A stretch of 11,431 nucleotides of DNA, from assembly GCA_900642245.1 (NCBI GenBank), contig CAAAJI010000238.1, positions 26,282 through 37,712 on the forward strand, read 5' to 3'. The position numbers and the translations under genes were made by a program. The notes beneath the pieces are model-generated. The model saw only the letters and a list, made by a program, of their open reading frames with translations, was not told the origin of the DNA and did not search any database. Position 1 is the first letter of the stretch. The number at the start of each line of letters is the position of its first letter. Source of the stretch: Fragilaria radians (lineage: Eukaryota > Bacillariophyta > Fragilariophyceae > Fragilariales > Fragilariaceae). Positions 1 to 8,808 of this stretch are shown piece by piece.

Positions 1-262
1 AGTATAATTAAAATAGCAGAGGACATGATTGACAAGACAACATCACCAGCTGCATATCACCTCTTCCAAATCAATCAAATCAATGCTACATACCTATCAG
101 AAAGTAAAGCTATGAAAATCCATCAAATTATTGCAAAGCTTCTTTTTCTGTTTACGCGCGCAACACCCGATATCATAGTCGCTATGCAATCATTTGCTAC
201 TCCCAAACACAACCCTCAAAAGGATGCAGTTTAAAGTAGGCAAAATCTTGCGCTATTGTCAA
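1..262 (+). pseudogene. Ty1/copia retrotransposon remnant A (RT C-terminal end toward RNase H)
   Basis: Frame 1 is open from the left edge to a TAA ending at 234. It contains KIHQIIAKLLFLF followed by TRATPDI. This matches the copia RT/connection segment, in which diatom-type elements carry an H..IAKLLFL..RARPDI pattern. After it comes a TRVK.P..DD..K-like stretch (ATPKHNPQKDAV). After the stop, the frame used at 235-262 continues with GKILRYC, which fits the K+L+RYL piece that normally follows, so a frameshift and a stop separate the two. The rest of the element lies left of the window or is decayed. I cannot find the RNase H catalytic blocks or an LTR to the right of it. The assignment rests on remembered family motifs, not an alignment. 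It is not a functional gene. Confidence 0.6.
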
Positions 263-2771
263 TTATATGGTAGGGGTAATCTCAGGGATTGTAATTGCCT
301 TCCTTACTATTGATGCCATGTTGAGCAAATTCTACCGTTGCTTGCATCCGTCTCCACTTATTCTAATTATAGCTAAGATGCAATACTTATCTGGCTCAAT
401 CATTAATCTGCAACTTAGTCTCCTCAACGTTGAGACTTTTTCTTTTAGTGGCGTTATGCCTTGTAATTGCATTCCATTTAGCCAACATTCAGCTCTTTCA
501 TCAACTTGCCTAAACACCTTAGTATTGTTCTTAATTCTCTCTTCTCACACTTTACCGAAGGTATACTTATCTTCTATCCTAGCAAAGATAACCTTAATAT
601 AGGTTCACAAATAAAGCGGTATCCTGTATCAAGATGCCTAGATGGAACACCGGAAGAAGCATTTTCTGCCAGAATCATAGCACCGAGCCTCCAAAGCTTT
701 CCCTTTGATTGAGAAGCTGTAGTGTTTCTCGTCTTCCTTCCTTGGGACCAATTATGCCCATATATTCCAATCGCTTATTCTTGGTATTTTCAAACTCTCT
801 ACATAGCTTAGAATCATACGCTCTTGCTGTGATCTTGAGAATGTCTATTATGTAGAATCACAGAGCTTTGTGTAACTTGTTGAACTCTAAGCCGAAGAAA
901 TTAATCGATATTTCTGAGCCCCTTGCCATGGCCAAAACGTCTCACTCCAAGAGGACTACTCATCTATCTTGACAGCACTACTGAAATCACCCAATTATCT
1001 TAACCTGAAATCAAAATAGAAAAGGATGAACCATAAGACAACTGAGCCCAGAAAAGGATAATAAGATTTAAATGATATTGTCTATTCTTATGATCCCCAG
1101 AGCGACTCTTAACATTAATTTGTGACTTAGTCTGCTCTCTAATTAATTTTCTTGTGATTATCGTGTTATGTCTAAAAATATATGATAATTATAGATAATT
1201 CCCTTTATATCGGTTATACTTCACGTTTCTTATGGTAACAAATATGCTTCACAATTCTTCTCCTTTGAATTCTGCATTTCGATTTGCTTTTTGGTTTTCT
1301 ATGTGTTTTTTCCCTTTGTCCTCGTTTCATGACTTACTTTTAATACTTTCATTCTCTTTATTAATTTGAAAAGTGTGCTTCACCTTCTTAGGTATCATTG
1401 ATATTTTCATTGAGAACTTCCGCCATTACTGCTGTTTCATTTGGAAGATGTCATGACGCACTTTACCTTTCGCTTCAAATATTTTGCTTCACAGTTGCAC
1501 TATTTCATCCTTTGAACCAACATTCTTTGTTGTTACATAATATGAAGGACAGAATTGATTAGTCTATAGCATTCAACAGAATTTTTGCTATTTGCATAAA
1601 TAGAGTGCTATTTAAGAATAGTAAGGTGAGAAAATTTTATAAAGGAGGCCAAATTCAATGAGAGCTCATCGCTTGAAGTTTAGGCTACAGCGAGATATTC
1701 TTCATCTTGAATCGCTCATTTGTCTAAATGGGTCAATACAAATTGATTTTATCTTTCAACGTCTTTCTGTGTTCTTTGTATGTGGATTGGCTCGACTTTC
1801 TTGTTATTACACAAAAACCTCATCATTTAGGCATTTTCTTGTAATCATCAATAGTATACCATGTGCTTTCTTTGCTTTCATGCAGTCTTCAGGTTGTACA
1901 CTCATCAGATTTTCAGAAATTTCTTTCTTGTTGGAATTGCACATGAAAATGAATTGTTTATCTTCTTCTTCCTTAAGGGTAGATAGGACTCTAGCTTTGA
2001 ACACTTCATTTCTCATGTTGAGGAGATGTTCCATCCATTTTCTTCTCCATTGACTTGTATCTATCTAAAAACACTATTTTTCATTTTGAGATCATCCTGC
2101 CATCTGCGTCAATGTAGGCAAATTGTTGAAACGTTGACCACATATTTTGACCTAGAGTTTAAGAAACTGTTAATTATTACGTTTCTTACCAAAAAAAGTA
2201 AGAACTAGATTCTATCATTAACCTACAATCTTGACTGTTGGTTCTCTCTTTTTTGTTCTAGATTCATTTAGATTTTGATCACATGAAAAGATTAGCAAGA
2301 AGCAATAATAGGGCAGCTAATAATAGAGAAGACATTTATCTAGGAGAGATACATGGAGTTTCATGCCTTGGCAATAATTCGAATTCCTCAGGGAGCTTTG
2401 AAGGAGTCGTTGACTAGACTTAAGACATTCATCCTAGAGTAAAGCGTCCCATGGCATTGGTTGTTTGCCCTTACATGAATGGGATTTATCTATGTTTATG
2501 CTAAATCCTTCCATTCAGCCAAGCAACGTATAAAATTCCCTGTTGGTACGCTAGTTCCAGGCGTGTTAGCTTCCTTAGTTTTGGCCCAGGTCATTCAAGT
2601 GATAGCCCTAACCGCACATTTGGACAGATCACTAATCATGTTCTCTTTGGTCAATTGCGGGAGACAACGATGCATCTCATTTCTAAAAAGACTTGTGCCT
2701 TGAGAATAGCATGTATGTTTAAACTGATTATCCTGAACTACTTTTTGGTGATCAGAGTATCCAGCTACAAA
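263..2771. other. AT-rich intergenic region without recognisable gene
   Basis: About 2.5 kb with many stops in all frames and only short accidental open stretches on both strands (for example + 1658-2053, - 332-517, - 1807-2034). None shows a domain I recognise. No tRNA, rRNA, tandem repeat or clear LTR pair was seen. Its position between two copia remnants suggests it is largely decayed transposon sequence. One stretch at about 2655-2700 (DNDASHF then KDL in one + frame) faintly recalls the DNG.F...F segment of copia integrase, but it is too degraded to claim. Confidence 0.5.
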
Positions 2772-3692
2772 TATGAGGTAATGAAGCCAAAACTCAGCCA
2801 TTACATTCCAAAGTCTATTCAAGGCATGTTGGCCTTCTCAGACGCTCACCAAGACTAATAGCAAAGGATATAACACCAACCTAAAAGCAAGTCAGATGCT
2901 CTTCAAGGCTCCAGTAGATGAAGGACAACATTGTCAAGCCAGAAGCTCCTTTTTTATCATCTAAGGGAAGAAGCTCAGGAAATAATCCGACATCAATACT
3001 TTGGCTCCAGTGGTAGAATAGTCTCGCCTAAATCCTGGCTCACATGTCAAGTAAGCTACAATAATGTGTTTCCTCAAGCAGAACTTGAAGAAGAAAAGTG
3101 TATATGGACCAGCTATGCTTTATTGGTCAAAATCCAAGAAATTATCATGACTACGCCTTCGGAAAAGCCTTATGGTATGCGCCAAGCTCCAAGAACAATT
3201 TTGATGATAAGTTCATGCATAGTTTATCAACAAGAAAAATGAACCCCTATCTATGCACAAAGGGCAGAATCATGTGGATTATTTATGTTGATAACACAAC
3301 TGTTGGTGGTCCAAACATGGAAGATAGTAAGCTAATGGCCTGAGCATCAGACTAACAAACAGCTTACTATTCCTTTCATCTTCAATATCTAGGGTCAGTA
3401 GGCTCATGCTTGGGAATCACCAAGCAAAGTGGAGCAAGAGACTATCACCTGATTCCAACGTGACTAATTTCAAACATGGACTTGTAATTCTTAACACAGG
3501 AGTTACAAGAGCATCACTCCTACAATCGTCATGTTGCTTGGTAGCTATCTTGTCCTGTAACCATTCAATGAAAACTGTCACATTCAAATGGGAATTTCTG
3601 AGTAGTGCCATGGTCCTATGTATCGTGCATTGGCATTTGGTAATGTTGCTAACATATTTTATACAGTTGTTGCCAACGTCCGTCAGTCTGTC
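2772..3692 (+). pseudogene. Ty1/copia retrotransposon remnant B (integrase tail and reverse transcriptase, frame-broken)
   Basis: Pol motifs occur in the expected order on the + strand, spread over several frames. At 2772-2855, KPKL..YIPKS..GMLAFSDAH matches the copia integrase tail (YVL.PKLQ..KIPKW..R.R.G...GFS..H). At 2858-2881, LIAKDITPT resembles the TGYISPQ block. At 2989-3018, DINTLAPVVE followed by TAG is the start of RT. YNNVFPQAELEEE, then VYMDQ in another frame, leads to YGMRQAPR near 3168-3194, again shifted, then NNFDDKF. At about 3274-3300, IMWIIYVDN is the catalytic YVDD block with its last Asp changed to Asn. CLGI at 3407-3418 is the FLGI block, followed by an in-frame stop. 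YRALA..NVANIFYTV near 3620-3665 recalls the LA.NTRPDIAYAV block. At least four frameshifts and several stops make it dead. No RNase H or LTR follows; the similarity stops right beside the next gene. Confidence 0.75.
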
Positions 3693-3694
3693 GT

Positions 3695-4720
3695 TTGTAC
3701 TTTGACGGAATCAACACAATTTTGATCCTCCAACAAAAACCCATGATCCTGTCAACACAGAATATCAATTCTTTTTGGTTCGTAGGATGGATTATTATCC
3801 TAGTTTTGGGCATGACACATGGTTGGATGGAGATGATGATACCCACAAAACTAATAAAAGGCAGAGTCATCTCCGTCGAATCGTGGAATCATCATCATCA
3901 TCATCCAAAGAGGATTCGACGGCATGACTTTTTATCCATCCAAAGAAGACAAACAACAACATGGACGACGACAATCATATATTCATCATCCTTTCATTCA
4001 CAAGAAGGATCGTCACAAAATCATTCACGTTGGGTGGGAAACTTTCAACGACCCATTCGTCATCTTTCAGAAATTACCAAATCCAAACGACATGTGATTC
4101 AAGTAATTGTTGGGAATGATACGGATGAAAATATTACGAATACTCCTATGGATATCAATCAAAGGAATGGTAACGAAAATACAAAACAATTCGTTTTGGA
4201 AAAGAAAAAATATGAATCGTTGCAACATGTGTTGATGAAAGCATTTATAGTACATTTATTTTTTCAGGAGTATACCCAACTTGAAATTGAACAAGATATT
4301 GGAGATCCAAGGTACTATCCTGATGTGGTATCCTACGTCCGACGACCAAACGATTCACAAATCCTAGAACAGGATCTAGGGAGTCAAAATCAACCAAATA
4401 TACATTGTGAATCCAACCATCCATTGTTTTGGGGTGAAAGTGGTAGAATGAGTTTAGAAAAAGCATGTGATCTTGGTATACGATATCCCAACACACACAT
4501 TGTATGGATACGTTGGGGGATATCTCTGGAAGAATTTTCAGCACAGGTGGTACCAGCCTTGAAGCAGGCCTTGAAAACTACCTCCCGAACCGCACAATAC
4601 ACATTGGGAGTGATACCCCATCGTCATCTTTGGAATTATGTGGATCCCAATGACCATCGAATTTATATCCGCCATGAGGATGTTCAATGGCTGGAGTTGG
4701 TAGAAAAGATGGCAGAATAA
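3695..4720 (+). CDS. Uncharacterised protein with N-terminal hydrophobic segment and candidate YaeQ-like PD-(D/E)XK nuclease-fold domain
   Basis: Intronless ORF of 341 residues ending in TAA. Residues 25-39 form a hydrophobic run (SFWFVG then WIIILVLG), consistent with a signal peptide or anchor. From Met17 (3743) the run would sit about nine residues from the N-terminus, so Met17 is an attractive alternative start. Residues 60-130 are rich in Ser, Thr, His and Arg with a five-His tract, probably a disordered linker or a transit-type region. The conserved-looking part is 170-340: an amphipathic helix (HVLMKAFIVHLFF), then YYPDVVSYV with Asp210, then FWGESGRMSLEKACDLG with Glu248, then THIVWIRWG. 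The layout D..(WG)E-x-G-x..KA followed by a hydrophobic strand resembles YaeQ-type members of the restriction-endonuclease fold. The usual ExK lysine is Arg251 here, as in divergent members. Function and activity are unproven. It converges on the GON4L-like gene with 144 bp between stop codons. Confidence 0.7.
   Translation: MYFDGINTILILQQKPMILSTQNINSFWFVGWIIILVLGMTHGWMEMMIPTKLIKGRVISVESWNHHHHHPKRIRRHDFLSIQRRQTTTWTTTIIYSSSFHSQEGSSQNHSRWVGNFQRPIRHLSEITKSKRHVIQVIVGNDTDENITNTPMDINQRNGNENTKQFVLEKKKYESLQHVLMKAFIVHLFFQEYTQLEIEQDIGDPRYYPDVVSYVRRPNDSQILEQDLGSQNQPNIHCESNHPLFWGESGRMSLEKACDLGIRYPNTHIVWIRWGISLEEFSAQVVPALKQALKTTSRTAQYTLGVIPHRHLWNYVDPNDHRIYIRHEDVQWLELVEKMAE
3890..3904 (+). repeat. CAT trinucleotide tract encoding five histidines
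   Basis: Five consecutive CAT codons (His66-His70) within the disordered region of the YaeQ-like candidate. It is a short slippage-prone tract with no indicated role. Confidence 0.8.
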
Positions 4721-4864
4721 TATTCAATACTTACGATCATTCCCAATCTCAAACCCTAGACACGATCGCAATATGTATATGAAGATCTGTTATTCGTATT
4801 TCATCCAACTAAAAAAATTTGCCCAAAGTACTCGATAGGCAAAACGTACTCTGTCAAATAGTTT
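4721..4864. terminator. Convergent 3' intergenic region (YaeQ-like candidate and GON4L-like gene)
   Basis: 144 bp, AT-rich, between the + strand TAA at 4718-4720 and the - strand TAG at 4867-4865. It must hold both 3' UTRs and polyadenylation sites, so the two transcripts probably overlap at their ends. No clear AATAAA was singled out on either strand; an A-rich run lies at about 4808-4818. Confidence 0.4.
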
Positions 4865-7800
4865 CTACAACTTTCGTTTCTTAGTTCGATCATCTGCCCC
4901 TTTAATCACTTGATCAAATAAACTGCGCTTGACACTCCCCGCTTTTTTCCTATTGCCATTGTCTTCCCCACGCAGTTGTCGTTTCGATGTTGCCTCGAGG
5001 GAGGCGTTGAATCGTGCAGGGGATGAGCTAAGATCATTCAATGCCTTGACGACATCCATTTCATGACCACCAAATCCTGTACTCGAATTCCCCCCATCCA
5101 ATAGAAACGATGGATGAAACAAGTCCTGTGTGGTTGAGTTCTCATGTGGCTTATCCAATTCACTTGCGGAACACAATGCGGTAGTATTTACTCCCAATGC
5201 CTGACGACTTCGTTCCGATATTGTATCAAATGTGTAGGCATCGGCTACAGCATCGACAGTACTTGGCATGGAATCGTTGCCCCACAAGGCAGAAACACCA
5301 CTTGTCCCAATGTCCATATTTGGAAACATAGGAAAAGGACGAGAGGGAGACATCAAACTCCCTTTATAGGATGCTGGAGATAATTCAATTCGTGGTAATG
5401 GAGACGATATCGGCGTTGCGGCTCTTGTGGTCGATGATAAAGAGGCTCCATTGGTATCACCGCTTGGAACTGGGATCTCCTTTGATGGTGGGAGACTTGC
5501 GCCAGAACGTTCCAAAACGGAATCTAATATCGGCTTTCTTTGTATTATTTGACTTGAGTCAAGTGGGATCATCTTGGAGTCCTGCGTACCAGTTTCAATC
5601 GGACCAGAAAGTGCAATGAGAGGAACGGGAGGATGATAATACTGCTGATCAAGATTTTCCACTGCCGCTGCTGCAGCAGCGGCACTGGCTAATCGACTGA
5701 CGCCGGAAAGACTCCTGCTTGTGCCTTCAGGTTCTTGTTCCATAATGTGTTTCACTTTCGACATATGGGACCAACTGTCACTTTCTTCTAAAATCTTTTC
5801 GAAGCCAAGACGTGAGTCTTCTGGCTCTTCCTTTTGGCCGTTATCTAAGTATCGCAGTACCTGAGGAGACACTGGAAATGGAGTGTTGGCATGAATCATA
5901 GGAGCTTTTTTAGGCGAAGCATTCTTGACTGTTGAGTCTTGCCCATCATTGTAGCCTCGTTTTTTCAAAAATACGGGAGGTTTGTTGTTTGAAAATGTTG
6001 AATGACTTTTGGTTGTGGATGCATTCCCTGTCGACTTGGTATGACTCCGTGGTTGTTCTTTCTGCATTCTAAGTATTGTAGCCTTAACTCTCCGCTCCAG
6101 GACTTGATACCGTTTGCGCAAATGACCGCGATCTCTATGCGGTATCAGTCGAGTGGAAAGTTCCGCCCACATGTGTCCTAGGACTGGAACAGCTCGCAGC
6201 AGCATTAAATCTTCTTCCATAGACCAACGATGAACGTTCAATATTGCGGGTGGATCTACCTTTCGTAATGTAGCAAACGCTTTAGCATCAATCTTTTCAA
6301 AAGAGTCCGTCTTTGGAGGAACCACAAGATCACCGTTCTTACTTATTTGAATTCCATGAGCTTGGTAAAGCATCACACTTAGCTTAGAATATCGTTGAGA
6401 AATAATGTTGATTGACCGATCTGGTAGGTACCGATCTGCAATCAGTAGCCATTGCTTTTCACCGTATAAATTCTTGCATGAAATAAGAAAAATGAAAAGT
6501 TAGATGGAGATGATTGGATTTCTGACACTCACAACGAGCAAAAAAATAAGAAACTTACCACTCCTCGAAAAACCAAACTATCTTCTGCGGCTGTGAATTG
6601 ATTTCGGTCTCTTCGAAGTACAGCAACTTGCTCTGGAGCACACGGAGGAATGAAATCAGGACCAAAAACCTCCTTGGGTTGTGACAAGAGTTCCGAATAT
6701 TCTCGATTGGGTGCATCTGGTAACCAGGCAGGATCATAGTTAGGTCCAGCAGCATCTTGCAATAGAGATTGACAAACTTCATATGCGGAAGGGGATGACA
6801 CAGAAGATGTGTTACCCATGATGCCTTCAGTGGTTGTCGCTTCATCCAATGTTGCGAATGTATGCTTGAGATGGTTTAACCCGGGAATATCGAAAACAGT
6901 TTGACCATGCGAGTTCTGGAGTGTACGCGTGAATGCAGCACGAGTTAAACGACCACTTTGAGGAATATCGGACGAAGGATGGTAACTCTGCTCCAATTGA
7001 ATGGAAGTACGAATAGCATCCTTGCGATTCTAGATAATTTGGGGATAAAAACGAAGAGTGTGAGAAGCTTAGATGCAATAAGATGTCATGCCCCCAAAAT
7101 GGGCGGGTGTGCAGACCTGTGGCAAAGGAACAAAATATTGACACTACGTACTTGATCCAAATCTTGTAGCATACCAACGGCACCGTCTAAAATTTCCACC
7201 AAGTCTTCTTTGGATTCCGAAAAGTGTGACTTATAAGGTGACAGTTGTGATGACTGTGCTGCACGGACACACAAGACTGCCTGTTGGACCAATAATTGAT
7301 AATGTTTCTTGAGTAGGGATTGCAACCGTGCCAATTGTGCCGATGTTATCGGTGTCGTAGATGACCGAGACGAGTTGGCTAATGCTGTAGGTGTCGACAA
7401 GGATGATTCAAGAGGATTCATCACAGTTACGGGATGGGTAGTAGATGTCGATGTCACATGGTTAGTGTTGGAACCTGGTATATCGTGTGTTGTTGTGGTT
7501 TGGGAAACATGATTGTTGGAATTGGTGGTCAATAATGTTGTCATGGCAGCTTCTAGATCTTCTTCCAATAATAATCCGAGTTCTCGCTCTAGTGTAAATG
7601 GTTCTTCATCATCATCATCATCGTCGTCATCATCATCATTAGGATGATTGCGCCAATTATGATTGCCATTGTTATTCTTGTGACTCCTTTTTGTGATTTC
7701 GATAGGCTGCATATTCAACGGCCCTCGCTTCGTCGATTCATCTGGAGGATGATCATGATCATCACCGTAGTCATCATCATCATCATCTTCGTCGTCGTCG

Positions 7801-8216
7801 TCATCGTCTTCTTCATCCTCTTCTGGTAACATATTGAAATCATATTCTTCATCGTCCATAGGCAAGGATTGAAAGAAATCATCATCAACAAGTGATTTGA
7901 CAAAAAGAGCGTAATCTTCATCGTGTACATTCGGAACAAAGTGAGAGGTATGTTGTTGTTTATTATGTTGTTGTAGCGAGTTATGTGATGGAATGTGCTG
8001 TTGATGATGGTGCTGTGGTTGTGGATGATGTATAGCTGCGGCAGTAGATGATGACTTGGATCGCTTTGGAATAGCTGATTGTTGTTTCTTCGTATCACTG
8101 AGTGCATATGCTCGAGCTACAGCGGCCCTAGCTTTGAGAGTTTCTTCATCTACCAATGGTATCGGTGGAAGAGGCATTGCCTTTTGAATCAGAGAATTGT
8201 TTTCTGATTTCGTCAT
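4865..8216 (-). CDS. GON4L-like (YARP-type) Myb/SANT-domain chromatin regulator, three exons
   Basis: Exons 8216-7152, 7029-6559 and 6472-4865 join in phase 0 to give about 1047 residues. The ATG at 8216 is the first Met after an in-frame TGA 27 nt upstream. Residues 60-92 are His/Gln-rich; 131-153 and 194-205 are Asp/Glu tracts. DEDYALFVKSLV (99-110), then a helix with QLARLQSLLKKHYQLLVQQ (294-312), then VFDIPGL (400-406) match the order seen in GON4-like proteins of plants and animals. A first Myb/SANT-like repeat spans 500-543 (FTAAED..W..IADRYLPDRS..I..RY) and exists only after intron 2 is removed, which supports the splice. A second spans 594-637 (RWSMEED..LL..W..LS.RL..R..LRKRY). The rest is Ser/Pro-rich with an Ala7 run and ends in a basic KKRKL, a likely nuclear localisation signal. 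GON4L relatives act as transcriptional corepressors; that role is inferred here. A generic Myb-like factor is the alternative. Confidence 0.75.
6473..6558 (-). other. Intron 2 of GON4L-like gene (86 bp, phase 0)
   Basis: The donor GTAAGT follows a Val codon at 6561-6559, and the acceptor TGCAAG precedes the AAT at 6472. Removing it joins FTAAEDSLVFRGV to NLYGEKQWLLIADRY and so completes a Myb/SANT repeat. The + strand around 6507-6520 carries a 14-mer (agatgattggattt) also found upstream of this gene near 8289. Confidence 0.85.
7030..7151 (-). other. Intron 1 of GON4L-like gene (122 bp, phase 0)
   Basis: The donor GTACGT directly follows the Gln codon at 7154-7152, and the acceptor ATCTAG precedes AAT at 7029, after a T-rich stretch. 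Splicing joins LQDLDQ to NRKDAIRTSIQLEQ in phase 0 and avoids the stop that closes the unspliced exon 1 frame at 7086. Confidence 0.8.
7602..7637 (-). repeat. Trinucleotide tract encoding Asp10-Glu2
   Basis: A run of GAT/GAC codons, then two GAA codons, encodes residues 194-205 of the GON4L-like protein. The mix of GAT and GAC suggests selection for acidity as well as slippage. Confidence 0.85.
7758..7823 (-). repeat. Acidic Asp/Glu codon tract
   Basis: It encodes residues 132-153 of the GON4L-like protein, almost all Asp or Glu with one Tyr and one Gly. Acidic stretches are common in GON4L relatives and other chromatin proteins. Confidence 0.8.
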
Positions 8217-8808
8217 AGGTTTTGTTATCGTTTTCGTAATATATCAACTGTTGCAAGTGATTTGGAAAGAACACATATATAATCATAAAGATGATTGGAT
8301 TTGTTTCAAAATAGTTTCGATGAACGAGTAAGATAAATAGTCACTGGGAATGAAAATTTCCAATTTCAGGAAAATGATGTCTTCTTGTGCAAAATGGGTT
8401 TTGGAGAATGCAAGCAAAAGAAGTAAACAACTATCGCAATCGACCAAACTCGTAATGCAAAATATAGCAATGAATGAGTCCCTTGACACGTAATCTTTTC
8501 ACACCAAAGGAGTATAGACAATCCTTGCTATGCCGTCCTCAAGAATAAGGACTCGCTATTGGTAAGGTAGTAATTGAACAGTTATCTCTGTTCGAAATCC
8601 TATAATTTACACCCTCGAGTTGGCGCGGGAAAACTTAAATTCTGTCAATACGAAAAATCTACTCAATTCCTCGTTGCGAGAATCGCCTGTTAACGTCCTT
8701 TTACCCATCGGTGTGTCTGCCTGTCTGCCCCATAAACATGCCCCAGTATCTTCTATCCCAGTCACTAATTTCATAGATTTATTTACCAATCAAGTAAGAA
8801 AACATCCC
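8217..8808. promoter_or_regulatory. Head-to-head intergenic region, candidate bidirectional promoter
   Basis: 592 bp between the divergent start codons of the GON4L-like gene (-) and ATIC (+). It must hold both promoters and 5' UTRs. A CCAAT box reads toward the GON4L-like gene at 8298-8294, about 78 bp before its ATG. A TATATAAT-like stretch lies at about 8275-8282. On the ATIC side, frame 1 is open from 8578 to 8808 but has no ATG. A 12-codon upstream ORF lies at 8738-8776, out of frame with ATIC. No tRNA or other gene was recognised. The motif assignments are weak. Confidence 0.5.
8738..8776 (+). other. Possible upstream ORF of ATIC (12 codons)
   Basis: ATG at 8738 (context AAACATGC) with TAG at 8774-8776, ending 32 bp before the ATIC start. 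It could reduce ATIC translation if it lies within the 5' UTR. Its relevance depends on the unknown transcription start. Confidence 0.25.

Noticed and set aside
267..712. Overlapping + strand open stretches of 111 and 68 residues
   Set aside because: Low-complexity Ser/Leu/Ile composition typical of AT-rich noncoding DNA; no domain, and no continuation of the RNase H blocks expected after remnant A.
1658..2053. 131-residue + strand ORF preceded by an AGGAGG-like sequence
   Set aside because: A Shine-Dalgarno-like match has no meaning in a nuclear genome; the product has a Cys/Phe/Ser-rich noncoding-like composition and no recognised motif.
7715..8107. Minus-strand 130-residue ORF rich in Asn, Ile, Met and Thr
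   Set aside because: A shadow of exon 1 of the GON4L-like gene; its repeats come from the GAT/CAT codon tracts of the true frame.
6507..8302. 14-mer agatgattggattt present in intron 2 and upstream of the GON4L-like gene
   Set aside because: Only two short copies in AT-rich DNA; most likely chance, though the upstream copy includes a CCAAT box.
8585..8605. GTTCGAAATCC resembles a tRNA B-box
   Set aside because: The flanking bases do not form a T-stem and no acceptor stem, D-arm or anticodon arm can be placed around it.
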